Assembly: GCF_003710905.1 (NCBI RefSeq) | Contig: NZ_RHHV01000005.1 | Coordinates: forward strand, 558,001 to 622,000 | Direction of reading: 5' to 3' | DNA from: Brevibacillus parabrevis | Lineage (GTDB): Bacteria; Bacillota; Bacilli; Brevibacillales; Brevibacillaceae | Length of the DNA stretch: 64,000 nt | Shown: positions 46,605 to 54,366 of the stretch, piece after piece | Layout of the letters: the number at the start of each line of letters is the position of its first letter | How positions within the stretch are numbered: the stretch's first letter is position 1 | Notes under the pieces: model-generated | What the model was told of the DNA's origin: nothing | Seen by the model: only the letters and a program-made list of their open reading frames with translations | Database searches by the model: none | Translations under genes and position numbers: made by a program

Positions 46605-46922
46605 TCAACCAGCTTCAGCCGATTCGGCAAAGTACCTGATGAGAAAGTCGCGAAATTTGCGGGCAGCGAGGGAGAGGTAGCGCTTTTCGTGCCAAACAAT
46701 CTGGAAATTGCGCTGGCAAACGGGGAACTCAATGCGCAGCAAGTTCAGCGGGGAGTTCGGGCCTCCGCAGTTGCCTACCAACGCGACGCCAAGCCCGGCC
46801 CGGACAAGGCTTGCAATGGCGGCAGGCTCGTCGACCCGGCACACTTTCCCGCTGGAGCAGGCCGGCGATGCGCATCGGGCCATCGAAGCGAGGCGCGGAC
46901 GCGGGAAGATCGTCCTTACCAT
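46605..46922 (-). pseudogene. Remnant of a LysR family regulator (C-terminal end only)
   Basis: The minus-strand frame from about 46840 to 46605 reads VDEPAAIASLVRAGLGVALVG and further on FQIVWHEKRYLSLAARKFRDF, which is the end of a LysR effector-binding domain (last ~75 residues). Upstream codons lose similarity and there is no HTH domain and no ribosome binding site. It is a decayed or rearranged gene lying between two sound transcription units. Confidence 0.7.
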
Positions 46923-47037
46923 CGACTAAGCAAGGGCGGGAGAGAACCAGAGGGTGCCGCGCCCTTTTGCCCTTTTTCACTCACGCAGCCAATAAAAAAG
47001 GCATTCCAACAAAGTTGAAATACCTGCATGCTGCATG

Positions 47038-47757
47038 TCAGCCGATTTTTTGCTCGCTTTTTTTCTCTTTAAATTCCTCGCGCGCCAGCTGCCATTGATC
47101 TTGCGCCATGCGAATGATGCCGCTTTCGATCGTGTGATTGCGGAAAGCGAGTGCCTTGCCGAAATACTTGATGGCGAGATCGAATTTTTCCAGGCGGCGG
47201 TACAGCTCGCCGATGAGGTACAGAAGGCGCACTTCAGACATGTCCTTGTCGCCGCGCGTATAGTCGGAGTGAATGTACGACTCTTCGTACTCGTCTACTG
47301 CCATCGCGATGAAGCGCAGTTCTTCCGGGAGGTTGTTCTGGTAACGGTACAGCCAGGCAAGCCGCAAGTACAGGCCGGCTTTCACCGAGTGCGGCTGGTC
47401 TGTCAACTCAGCGGCGTAAATCGCCAGCTTGTAGCTGACAATCGCTTCCGGCACCTTGCGAATCGAGCCGAAGTCTTTTGTTTGCCACTTTGAAGAGATA
47501 TGCTCAGCGACCGCCTGCTTTTGCCATGGAGCAAGCTTGGTTGTGAACTGGTCGGTAAAAGCAAAGCCGCATGTCGGGCATACATTTACGGTGTACAATA
47601 TCGGATTCAAGGACTGCTCCTTGAAAGTGGTATAGAAGTCGCTGTCGCGGTGAATCATGGTAAGAGTTCCGCTTCTGACTCGCTTGGTGGAGAAGGCTGC
47701 TTCGCAGTGCCGACAGACATTGGTTTTATCATAGAGGGCCGAAACCTTATCGATCAT
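47038..47757 (-). CDS. DUF2225 protein with zinc-ribbon-like N-terminus and TPR-like repeats
   Basis: A 239-residue cytoplasmic protein. Two CxxC pairs (NVCRHCEAAF, NVCPTCGFAF) suggest a bound zinc; the second half has helical repeats (SVKAGLYLRLAWLYRYQ, LLYLIGELYRRLEKFDLAIKYF), typical of DUF2225. AAAGGGGA lies about 8 nt before the ATG. Function unknown. Divergent from the pheS leader. Confidence 0.85.
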   Translation of the reverse strand: MIDKVSALYDKTNVCRHCEAAFSTKRVRSGTLTMIHRDSDFYTTFKEQSLNPILYTVNVCPTCGFAFTDQFTTKLAPWQKQAVAEHISSKWQTKDFGSIRKVPEAIVSYKLAIYAAELTDQPHSVKAGLYLRLAWLYRYQNNLPEELRFIAMAVDEYEESYIHSDYTRGDKDMSEVRLLYLIGELYRRLEKFDLAIKYFGKALAFRNHTIESGIIRMAQDQWQLAREEFKEKKSEQKIG

Positions 47758-47828
47758 GTCAAAAGTCCCCTTTCAGATTCGCGAAAATCGATCTAGGGCA
47801 AGCAAGTGAGTATGTAACATTTGTAGAA

Positions 47829-47857
47829 TTGAAAGTTAGCTCTTGTTGCGCTATAAT
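47829..47857 (+). promoter_or_regulatory. Promoter of the pheS T-box leader
   Basis: TTGAAA (47829-47834) and perfect TATAAT (47852-47857) at 17 nt. Confidence 0.82.
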
Positions 47858-47863
47858 TTTCCT

Positions 47864-48185
47864 ACATCTTGATTATAACGCAAAGCGATGACGGAGACTA
47901 GTACGCAGGTCCTATCTGTTTTTCAGGGAGAAGATGCCACAGACTGCGAGCATCTTTAGCACGATAGCTGCCGAATTCACTCCGTAGCCGCACTCTGAAC
48001 CGCATTGGCGCAGTAGGAGCAGCCGGGTCATTCCCGTTACCAATGAACTGAAGTGAGGCAGAAGTCTTGCTCGCAGTTAGTGATAATGTCACGGTTTTGT
48101 CACAAGCGAGCAATCTGTCTAACAAGGGTGGTACCGCGAGAAAAAAGTAACTCGTCCCTTTTTGGGGCGGGTTTTTCTTTTTTTA
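47864..48185 (+). promoter_or_regulatory. T-box leader of pheST (phenylalanine, UUC specifier)
   Basis: T-box element GGTGGTACCGCGAG (48127-48140), then a terminator stem (CTCGTCCC...GGGGCGGG) with T tract. The Stem I base ACGGAG (47891-47896) pairs with CTCCGT (47981-47986), leaving TTC-A (47977-47980) as specifier, a Phe codon that fits the downstream genes. Uncharged tRNA-Phe should relieve termination. Confidence 0.92.
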
Positions 48186-48211
48186 TCAACAGAAAAAAGG
48201 AGCGATTCGAA

Positions 48212-49246
48212 GTGCAAACTCGGTTGCAAGAAATGAAGGAGTCCGCACTGGGGCAAATCAGCCAGGTGACGGAAGCTGCACAACTTCAGGATTTGCGCGT
48301 CAAATACCTGGGGAAAAAGGGCGAGCTGACAGAGCTTCTGCGCGGCATGGGCAGCCTGTCTCCTGAAGAGCGCCCGGTGGTAGGGCAACTCGTGAATGAA
48401 GTGAGAGAAGCGCTGGAGGCTGCTTTTTCCGGCAAGCAGCAAGCGATTGAAGAGGCGGCACTGAATGCGAAGCTGTCCTCGCAGACGGTCGACGTGACTT
48501 TGCCAGGACGTCCGGTGCCTGCCGGAACGATGCACCCGCTCTCCCGCATCATCGAGGAGATCGAAGACATTTTCGTCGGACTGGGCTTTGAAGTAGCTGA
48601 GGGTCCTGAGGTCGAGTTGGATCATTTCAACTTCGAGATGCTCAACCTGCCGAAAGGTCATCCGGCCCGCGACATGCAGGATACGTTTTACGTGACCGAC
48701 GAGATTTTGATGCGCACCCATACTTCCCCGGTGCAGGCGCGCACGATGCTGAAAAAAGAAGGCAAGACTCCGGTAAAAATCATCTGTCCCGGAAAAGTGT
48801 ATCGCCGCGATGACGACGACGCGACCCATTCCCACCAATTCACGCAAATCGAGGGACTGGTTGTCGATAAAGGCATCGGAATGAGCGACCTGAAAGGAAT
48901 CCTTTTGACCTTTGCCCGCCAAATGTTCGGCGCCGATCAGCAAATTCGTCTGCGCCCAAGCTTCTTCCCGTTCACGGAGCCGAGCGCAGAGGTAGACTTG
49001 CAATGCTTCAACTGCGGCGGCCACGGTTGCCGGGTGTGCAAACAGACAGGCTGGATCGAGATTTTGGGTTCTGGCATGGTGCATCCGCGCGTGCTGGAAA
49101 TGGCAGGGTACAATCCGGAGGAAGTCAGCGGATTTGCGTTTGGAATGGGTGTAGAGCGAATCGCTATGCTCAAATACGGGGTGGAGGACATCCGCCATTT
49201 CTATACCAACGACGTGCGTTTCTTGCGTCAGTTCAACCGAGGCTAG
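48212..49246 (+). CDS. pheS: Phenylalanyl-tRNA synthetase alpha subunit
   Basis: The catalytic class II subunit, 344 aa. N-terminal coiled coil (about 1-85), then the core with [51 protein letters not shown] and [20 protein letters not shown] start at 48212 with AAAAAGGAG upstream; the longer upstream frame lies in the T-box. pheT follows after 15 nt. Confidence 0.97.
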   Translation: MQTRLQEMKESALGQISQVTEAAQLQDLRVKYLGKKGELTELLRGMGSLSPEERPVVGQLVNEVREALEAAFSGKQQAIEEAALNAKLSSQTVDVTLPGRPVPAGTMHPLSRIIEEIEDIFVGLGFEVAEGPEVELDHFNFEMLNLPKGHPARDMQDTFYVTDEILMRTHTSPVQARTMLKKEGKTPVKIICPGKVYRRDDDDATHSHQFTQIEGLVVDKGIGMSDLKGILLTFARQMFGADQQIRLRPSFFPFTEPSAEVDLQCFNCGGHGCRVCKQTGWIEILGSGMVHPRVLEMAGYNPEEVSGFAFGMGVERIAMLKYGVEDIRHFYTNDVRFLRQFNRG

Positions 49247-49261
49247 AGAGGAGAGGCAAAG

Positions 49262-51685
49262 ATGAAGGTATCATACCAATGGTTATCCGAGTACGTCGAT
49301 CTGAGTGGAATGACGCCCCACGAGCTGGCTGAAAAGCTGACTCGCAGCGGGATTGAAGTAGATGCGGTAGAATCCCGCAACGCGGGTGTTTCCGGTGTCG
49401 TCATCGGCTATGTAAAAGAACGCAGCAAGCACCCTGACGCTGACCGCCTGAACGTATGCGTCGTCGATGCAGGGCAAGGAGAAGATTTGCAAATCGTCTG
49501 CGGCGCTCCAAACGTAGACAAAGGACAAAAGGTGCTCGTGGCCCTGATTGGCGCGAAATTGCCTGGCGGTCTGAACATCAAGCGCTCCAAGCTGCGCGGC
49601 GTGGAATCGCAAGGCATGATCTGCTCGGCAAAAGAGCTGGGCCTAAACGACAAGCTGCTGGCAAAAGATCAGCAAGAAGGCATCATGGTGCTGCCTGAGG
49701 ATGCGGAAATCGGCATGGATGCGATCTCCTACCTCGGTCTGGACGACTACGTGCTGGAGCTTGGCTTGACGCCAAACCGCTCCGACTGCCTGAGCATGCT
49801 CGGTGTTGCTTACGAAGTAGCCGCTATTTTGGGCAAAGAAGTGGTACTGCCGCAGATCGAGCTGACGGAAAATGGCGGAGACAACCCGCTGCAAGTGTCG
49901 ATCGCAGCCGAAAACGAATGCTATCAGTACCATGGCCGCCACTTCACCAACGCGAAGATCGCCACTTCTCCGCAATGGATGAAAAACCGCCTGATGGCAG
50001 CGGGCGTTCGTCCGATCAACAACGTCGTGGACGTAACCAACTACGTTTTGCTCGAATACGGACAGCCGCTGCATGCGTTTGATGCGACACAAGTCCAGGA
50101 TCGCACGATTGTCGTTCGCCTGGCGGAAGAAGGGGAGAAGCTGGTTACGCTTGATGATCAAGAGCGCGAGCTGGATGCGCAAACTTTGCTGATCACCGAC
50201 CCGGCAAAAGGCTTGGCGATCGCAGGGGTGATGGGCGGAGCCAACTCCGAGATCACGAATGAAACGAGTGAAATCATCCTCGAAGCCGCTTGGTTCACGC
50301 CGCAGACTGTACGCCGCACCGCTCGTACGCTGGGTATGCGCACAGAAGGCTGCGTCCGTTGGGAAAAAGGAGTCGACCAGGCGCGCGTGCAGGAAGCCGG
50401 GGAGCGAGCTGCTGCCCTGATCCAGCAACTGTCTGGTGCAACCGTATCCAAAGGCATCCGTTCCGCTGTCGTGAGCGAAGCGAAACCAGCGGTTGTCTCG
50501 GTGACTCTCGCCAAAATCAACCAGCATCTCGGAACGAGCCTGTCGGCCGCAGACGTCTCTCCGATTTTCGAGCGTCTGCAATTCCCGTTTGCCGTGGCAG
50601 AAGACAACTGGACGGTAACAGTCCCAACCCGCCGTGGCGACATTACGCTACCTGAGGATTTGGTGGAAGAAGTGGCTCGCCTGTACGGCTACGACAACAT
50701 CCCGACCAGCTTGCCGACTGGCACGACTACGCAAGGCCAGCTGACCAATGAGCAAAAACTGCGCCGGACGATCCGCCACCACCTGATCGGAACCGGATTG
50801 AACGAAGCGATCTCTTATGCGCTCGTGCACCCGGATCGCGTAGAGGCAGTAGCAGGACTCCACCAGCATAAAGTCAATCCGGTATCCTTGCTGATGCCGA
50901 TGAGCGAGGAGCACAGCACGCTGCGCACAAGCCTCGTTCCAAGCCTTTTGGAGACAGTGGCGTACAATAAAAATCGCCAAAATCACGACGTCGCCATCTT
51001 TGAACTTGGCCGCGTGTTCTTGTCTGCGGAAGAAGAGCTGACGCAGCTTCCAGAGGAGCGCCTGTATGTGGCAGGTGCGCTGACAGGGCAGTTGCTGTCG
51101 CAAAACTGGATGGGCGCGAAACAGCCTGTAGACTTTTATCAGGTCAAAGGGATCGTCGATTCGCTCCTGGCTCGTCTGGGAATCCGCACAGCCGAGTACA
51201 AGGCAGCGGCGGACATTGCTGGCATGCATCCAGGCCGCACAGCGGAAGTATGGGTCAATGACAAGCGCCTCGGCTATCTGGGGCAAGTGCATCCAGGTAC
51301 GGAAAAAGCGTACGACTTGTCTGAGACTTACGTGTTCCAGTTCGATGTAGCCGAGCTGATTGAGGCAGCAGCAGATGCGGGCCACTACAGCCAACTGCCG
51401 AAGTTCCCGGCTGTGACGCGCGATCTGGCGCTGGTTGTCGATCGCAGTGTGCCAGCAGGAGCGCTGGAAGCGACGATTCGCGAAGCGGCGGGCGATCTGC
51501 TGGAATCATTGACACTGTTTGACGTGTACACTGGCGAGCGGATTGCGCAGGACAAGAAGAGCATGGCGTTTGCCCTCGTGTTCCGTAACGCGGAGCGCAC
51601 GCTGCAAGATGAAGAGATTCAGCAAGTGACAACGGCTGTTGTCGAAGCGCTGAAAAACAAGACGGGTGCCGAACTGCGCATGTAA
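49262..51685 (+). CDS. pheT: Phenylalanyl-tRNA synthetase beta subunit
   Basis: 807 aa. Domain order: short N-terminal part, tRNA-binding OB fold (about 40-150, GVVIGYVKERSKHPDADRL), B3/B4 editing domain, B5 domains, core-like domain and C-terminal ferredoxin-fold anticodon-binding domain (YSQLPKFPAVTRDLALVVD). Forms the heterotetramer with PheS. Standard length. Confidence 0.97.
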   Translation: MKVSYQWLSEYVDLSGMTPHELAEKLTRSGIEVDAVESRNAGVSGVVIGYVKERSKHPDADRLNVCVVDAGQGEDLQIVCGAPNVDKGQKVLVALIGAKLPGGLNIKRSKLRGVESQGMICSAKELGLNDKLLAKDQQEGIMVLPEDAEIGMDAISYLGLDDYVLELGLTPNRSDCLSMLGVAYEVAAILGKEVVLPQIELTENGGDNPLQVSIAAENECYQYHGRHFTNAKIATSPQWMKNRLMAAGVRPINNVVDVTNYVLLEYGQPLHAFDATQVQDRTIVVRLAEEGEKLVTLDDQERELDAQTLLITDPAKGLAIAGVMGGANSEITNETSEIILEAAWFTPQTVRRTARTLGMRTEGCVRWEKGVDQARVQEAGERAAALIQQLSGATVSKGIRSAVVSEAKPAVVSVTLAKINQHLGTSLSAADVSPIFERLQFPFAVAEDNWTVTVPTRRGDITLPEDLVEEVARLYGYDNIPTSLPTGTTTQGQLTNEQKLRRTIRHHLIGTGLNEAISYALVHPDRVEAVAGLHQHKVNPVSLLMPMSEEHSTLRTSLVPSLLETVAYNKNRQNHDVAIFELGRVFLSAEEELTQLPEERLYVAGALTGQLLSQNWMGAKQPVDFYQVKGIVDSLLARLGIRTAEYKAAADIAGMHPGRTAEVWVNDKRLGYLGQVHPGTEKAYDLSETYVFQFDVAELIEAAADAGHYSQLPKFPAVTRDLALVVDRSVPAGALEATIREAAGDLLESLTLFDVYTGERIAQDKKSMAFALVFRNAERTLQDEEIQQVTTAVVEALKNKTGAELRM

Positions 51686-51766
51686 CATGGCTTGACGAAC
51701 TCTGACATTTTCAGTAACCTAAAAAGGATACAGTAGAGCAAAGGTCGCAGTAGGGAGGAACCCCTC

Positions 51767-52042
51767 GTGCAAGGTGATGGGAAAAATCGTTTGACGGTGG
51801 ATATCTTCGGCCAACAATACCGGCTCAGTGGCAAGGCAAGTGTCAATCACATACGCATGGTGGCCGGTTTCGTTGATGACAAGATGAACGAAATCGCGAA
51901 CGGCAACCATCGATTGGACACGGCTAAAATTGCCGTACTCTCTGCGGTGAACATCGCGGATGAATACTTCCGCTTGCGTCAAGAGTACGAAGAACTGCTG
52001 AAGATCCTTCAGGAAGATGCAAATGAAAAGCCGATAGATTAA
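51767..52042 (+). CDS. zapA: Cell division protein ZapA
   Basis: A 91-residue FtsZ-ring stabiliser: N-terminal RLTVDIFGQQYRLSG and a C-terminal coiled coil (VNIADEYFRLRQEYEELLKI). GTG start with GGGAGG upstream. It follows pheT as in Bacillus, but the cvpA-like and polX genes that come next there are missing here; larE follows instead. Confidence 0.92.
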   Translation: MQGDGKNRLTVDIFGQQYRLSGKASVNHIRMVAGFVDDKMNEIANGNHRLDTAKIAVLSAVNIADEYFRLRQEYEELLKILQEDANEKPID

Positions 52043-52113
52043 GGGAAAGAGGGGCTGCGGCCTCTCTTTTCGCATTGTGCGGCAAAAGCTTGGACACAAA
52101 GGAGGGGCAGCTT

Positions 52114-52980
52114 GTGGAGATGGATAAACGTATGGCAACAGGCAGCGAAGGGTGGACGCTGGCGGAAAAGAACGACAGGCTGGGAGCTGTCCTGCGCGAG
52201 ATGGGAACGGTTCTGGTGGCGTTTTCCGGGGGAGTGGACAGCACTTTTTTGTTGGCGAGAGCGATTGAGGAGCTAGGCGAGCAGGCGATTGCCGTGACGG
52301 CGGCTTCGGAGACGTTTCCCACGCGCGAGTTTGAAGCGGCGAAGTTTCTGGCCGCCAAGCTTGGCGCACGGTTTGTCACGACGGAAATTCGCGAAATGGA
52401 AAATCCGAATTTTGTGTCCAATCCGCCCAATCGTTGTTTTTATTGCAAAGACGGCCTGTACGAGCACCTCGGCAAGCTGGCGGAGGCAAACGAGTGGAAA
52501 GCCGTCATTTGCGACGGAGCGAACATGGACGATCGCGGCGATTACCGCCCGGGCCGTATAGCCGCAGCCCAGCGAGGGGTGCGCAGCCCGCTTCAGGAAG
52601 CCGGATTTTATAAGGAAGACATCCGCGCGCTCTCCAAAGAAATGGGACTGTCTACGTGGAACAAGCCGTCTTTTGCCTGTCTCTCTTCCAGGATTCCCTA
52701 CGGCTCCTCGATTACGCTGGAAAAAATCGACCAGGTGGATCGGGCGGAAGGGTTTTTGCTCAGCCTCGGCTTTCACCAGGTCAGAGTCCGGCACCACGAC
52801 ACGATTGCGCGAATCGAAGTCAGTCCGCAAGAGTTTGAGCGGCTGCTTGCCCACCATGCCGACATCCACAAAGCGTTGCAGGAAATCGGTTTTTCGTACG
52901 TCACCCTCGATTTGTTCGGATATCAGACCGGGAGCATGAACGCTGTACTGGAAACGGAAGTGAAGGCCAAGCATGGATGA
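52114..52980 (+). CDS. larE: ATP-dependent sacrificial sulfur transferase LarE
   Basis: Inserts sulfur into the pyridinium precursor of the nickel-pincer nucleotide cofactor of lactate racemase and relatives. PP-loop motif SGGVDS at residues 38-43; the single Cys in NKPSFACLSSRIPYG corresponds to the sacrificial Cys of the Lactobacillus plantarum enzyme, so this is the sacrificial type and not the 4Fe-4S type. 288 aa. GTG start at 52114, 6 nt from GGAGGGG. Overlaps larB by 8 nt. Confidence 0.9.
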   Translation: MEMDKRMATGSEGWTLAEKNDRLGAVLREMGTVLVAFSGGVDSTFLLARAIEELGEQAIAVTAASETFPTREFEAAKFLAAKLGARFVTTEIREMENPNFVSNPPNRCFYCKDGLYEHLGKLAEANEWKAVICDGANMDDRGDYRPGRIAAAQRGVRSPLQEAGFYKEDIRALSKEMGLSTWNKPSFACLSSRIPYGSSITLEKIDQVDRAEGFLLSLGFHQVRVRHHDTIARIEVSPQEFERLLAHHADIHKALQEIGFSYVTLDLFGYQTGSMNAVLETEVKAKHG

Positions 52981-53743
52981 TCTCAAAAACATTTTGCAAA
53001 AGGTAGCCGCTGGACAGCTCAGCGTGGAGCAAGGCGAAGAGCAGCTTCGCGGCATCAGCCGCCTGGACTATGCGACGCTCGATCTGGCTCGCTCGGAGCG
53101 AACAGGCTTCCCGGAAGTCGTCTACGGGGAGGGGAAAAGCGCAAGCCAGCTGCTCGGAATCATGGAAAAGCTGCGCGAGCATCAAAAGCTTGTTTTGGTT
53201 ACCCGGGTGAGTGAGCAGCAGGCACGCGCAGTTCGGGAGAGCTGGCCGGATGTCCAGTACATCGCAGAAGCGCGCTTGCTGTTGTCCACACACGAGCCGC
53301 TGGTGCCGCAACGGGATGGCTACGTTGCCGTCGTGGCAGCCGGAACGTCGGACTGGCAGGTGGCGCAGGAAGCGGCCTGGACCGCGCGCTGCTTTGGCAG
53401 CGAAGCCCGGGTTATCGTCGATGTCGGCGTCGCGGGCATTCATCGCCTGTTTCAGCGTCTGGAGGAAATCAGGTCGGCAAGCGTCATCGTCTGTGTCGCA
53501 GGGATGGAGGGAGCGCTCGCCAGCGTAGTGGCTGGACTCGTCGACAAGCCGGTCATCGCCGTGCCCACCAGCGTCGGATACGGGGCCAGCTTTGGCGGTG
53601 TCTCGGCGCTTTTGACCATGCTCAACTCCTGTGCCAACGGCGTAGCGGTCGTCAATATCGACAACGGTTTCGGCGCGGGCTACCTGGCTGGTATGATCCA
53701 TCGCCAGTCTGCCGCAAGTGCCATAGATGACGGAACAAGCTGA
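52973..53743 (+). CDS. larB: Nickel-pincer cofactor biosynthesis protein LarB
   Basis: Carboxylates and hydrolyses nicotinic acid adenine dinucleotide to the bis-carboxylic mononucleotide, the first step of the cofactor route. A 256-residue protein with a PurE-like C-terminal half (VVAAGTSDWQVAQEAAW, VVAGLVDKPVIAVPTSVGYG, FGAGYLAGM). It overlaps larE. larC (nickel insertion) and larA are not in this window. Confidence 0.9.
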   Translation: MDDLKNILQKVAAGQLSVEQGEEQLRGISRLDYATLDLARSERTGFPEVVYGEGKSASQLLGIMEKLREHQKLVLVTRVSEQQARAVRESWPDVQYIAEARLLLSTHEPLVPQRDGYVAVVAAGTSDWQVAQEAAWTARCFGSEARVIVDVGVAGIHRLFQRLEEIRSASVIVCVAGMEGALASVVAGLVDKPVIAVPTSVGYGASFGGVSALLTMLNSCANGVAVVNIDNGFGAGYLAGMIHRQSAASAIDDGTS

Positions 53744-53782
53744 AAAAGAGCCAGCCCGCGCGTAACGGGTTGGCTCTTTTCA
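53743..53782. terminator. Bidirectional terminator between larB and the holin-like gene
   Basis: AAAAAGAGCCAGCCCG and CGGGTTGGCTCTTTT form the stem. Confidence 0.85.
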
Positions 53783-53794
53783 CGAAAAGCTCTC

Positions 53795-54169
53795 TTACGT
53801 TTCCTGGCGGTTTCCGGCATCGCCATTGCGCATGTCCATGTGAGTCTTGATCGGAATGAACAGGTCGATGATCCCGATCACAAGAGAAGCCAAAAGCGCT
53901 CCGATGACCGTGACATGGAAACCGGAAACGATGAACTGAGTCAGATAGATCACGACTGCACTGACTAGAAAGCCGATGATTCCGCGGTTGTACGGGGAAA
54001 TGCGGTCTCCGAACATGGCTTCCACAACCCAGCCCAACAGGGCAATTACAACAGCGGCAAGAAATGCTGTCCAGAAGCTGCTAACGGAAAATCCGGGAAC
54101 CAGAAATCCGACGAACATCAGGACGACGGCAGCGACGACAAAGCGGACGAGATGGCGCATGATCGTCAT
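53795..54169 (-). CDS. Phage-holin-like membrane protein (PF04020/YvlD type)
   Basis: A 124-residue protein with four hydrophobic segments (FVVAAVVLMFVGFLVPGFSV, AFLAAVVIALLGWVVEAMFG, IIGFLVSAVVIYLTQFIVSGF, IGALLASLVIGIIDLFI). This is the YvlD/phage holin IV-like family found in many bacterial genomes without prophage; its role is unclear. AAGGAGGAG precedes the ATG. It has no phage neighbours. Confidence 0.8.
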   Translation of the reverse strand: MTIMRHLVRFVVAAVVLMFVGFLVPGFSVSSFWTAFLAAVVIALLGWVVEAMFGDRISPYNRGIIGFLVSAVVIYLTQFIVSGFHVTVIGALLASLVIGIIDLFIPIKTHMDMRNGDAGNRQET

Positions 54170-54250
54170 GGATACTCCTCCTTTTGGATTGGTTCTTTTT
54201 CATTCTGGCTCTTTCCAGGCGGAACTATGCCAAGCAGGAGGCGTGTAAAA

Positions 54251-54280
54251 TTATCCTTCAAACCGCTGGCGTGATATAAT
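54251..54280 (+). promoter_or_regulatory. Possible promoter of mutS2
   Basis: Perfect TATAAT (54275-54280) with a weak -35 TTATCC (54251-54256) at 18 nt, about 87 nt upstream of mutS2. Confidence 0.4.
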
Positions 54281-54366
54281 GAGGAAATCGTAGTGATTGA
54301 AGGTTCAGACCGTGGTACTCATCCGCGCAGTCCGACGGTCGCCGCTGATGAAATAAGGAGGATACA

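Noticed and set aside
53795..54169. Prophage remnant suggested by the holin-like protein
   Set aside because: No phage gene, integrase or attachment site is nearby; this family is common in bacterial chromosomes.
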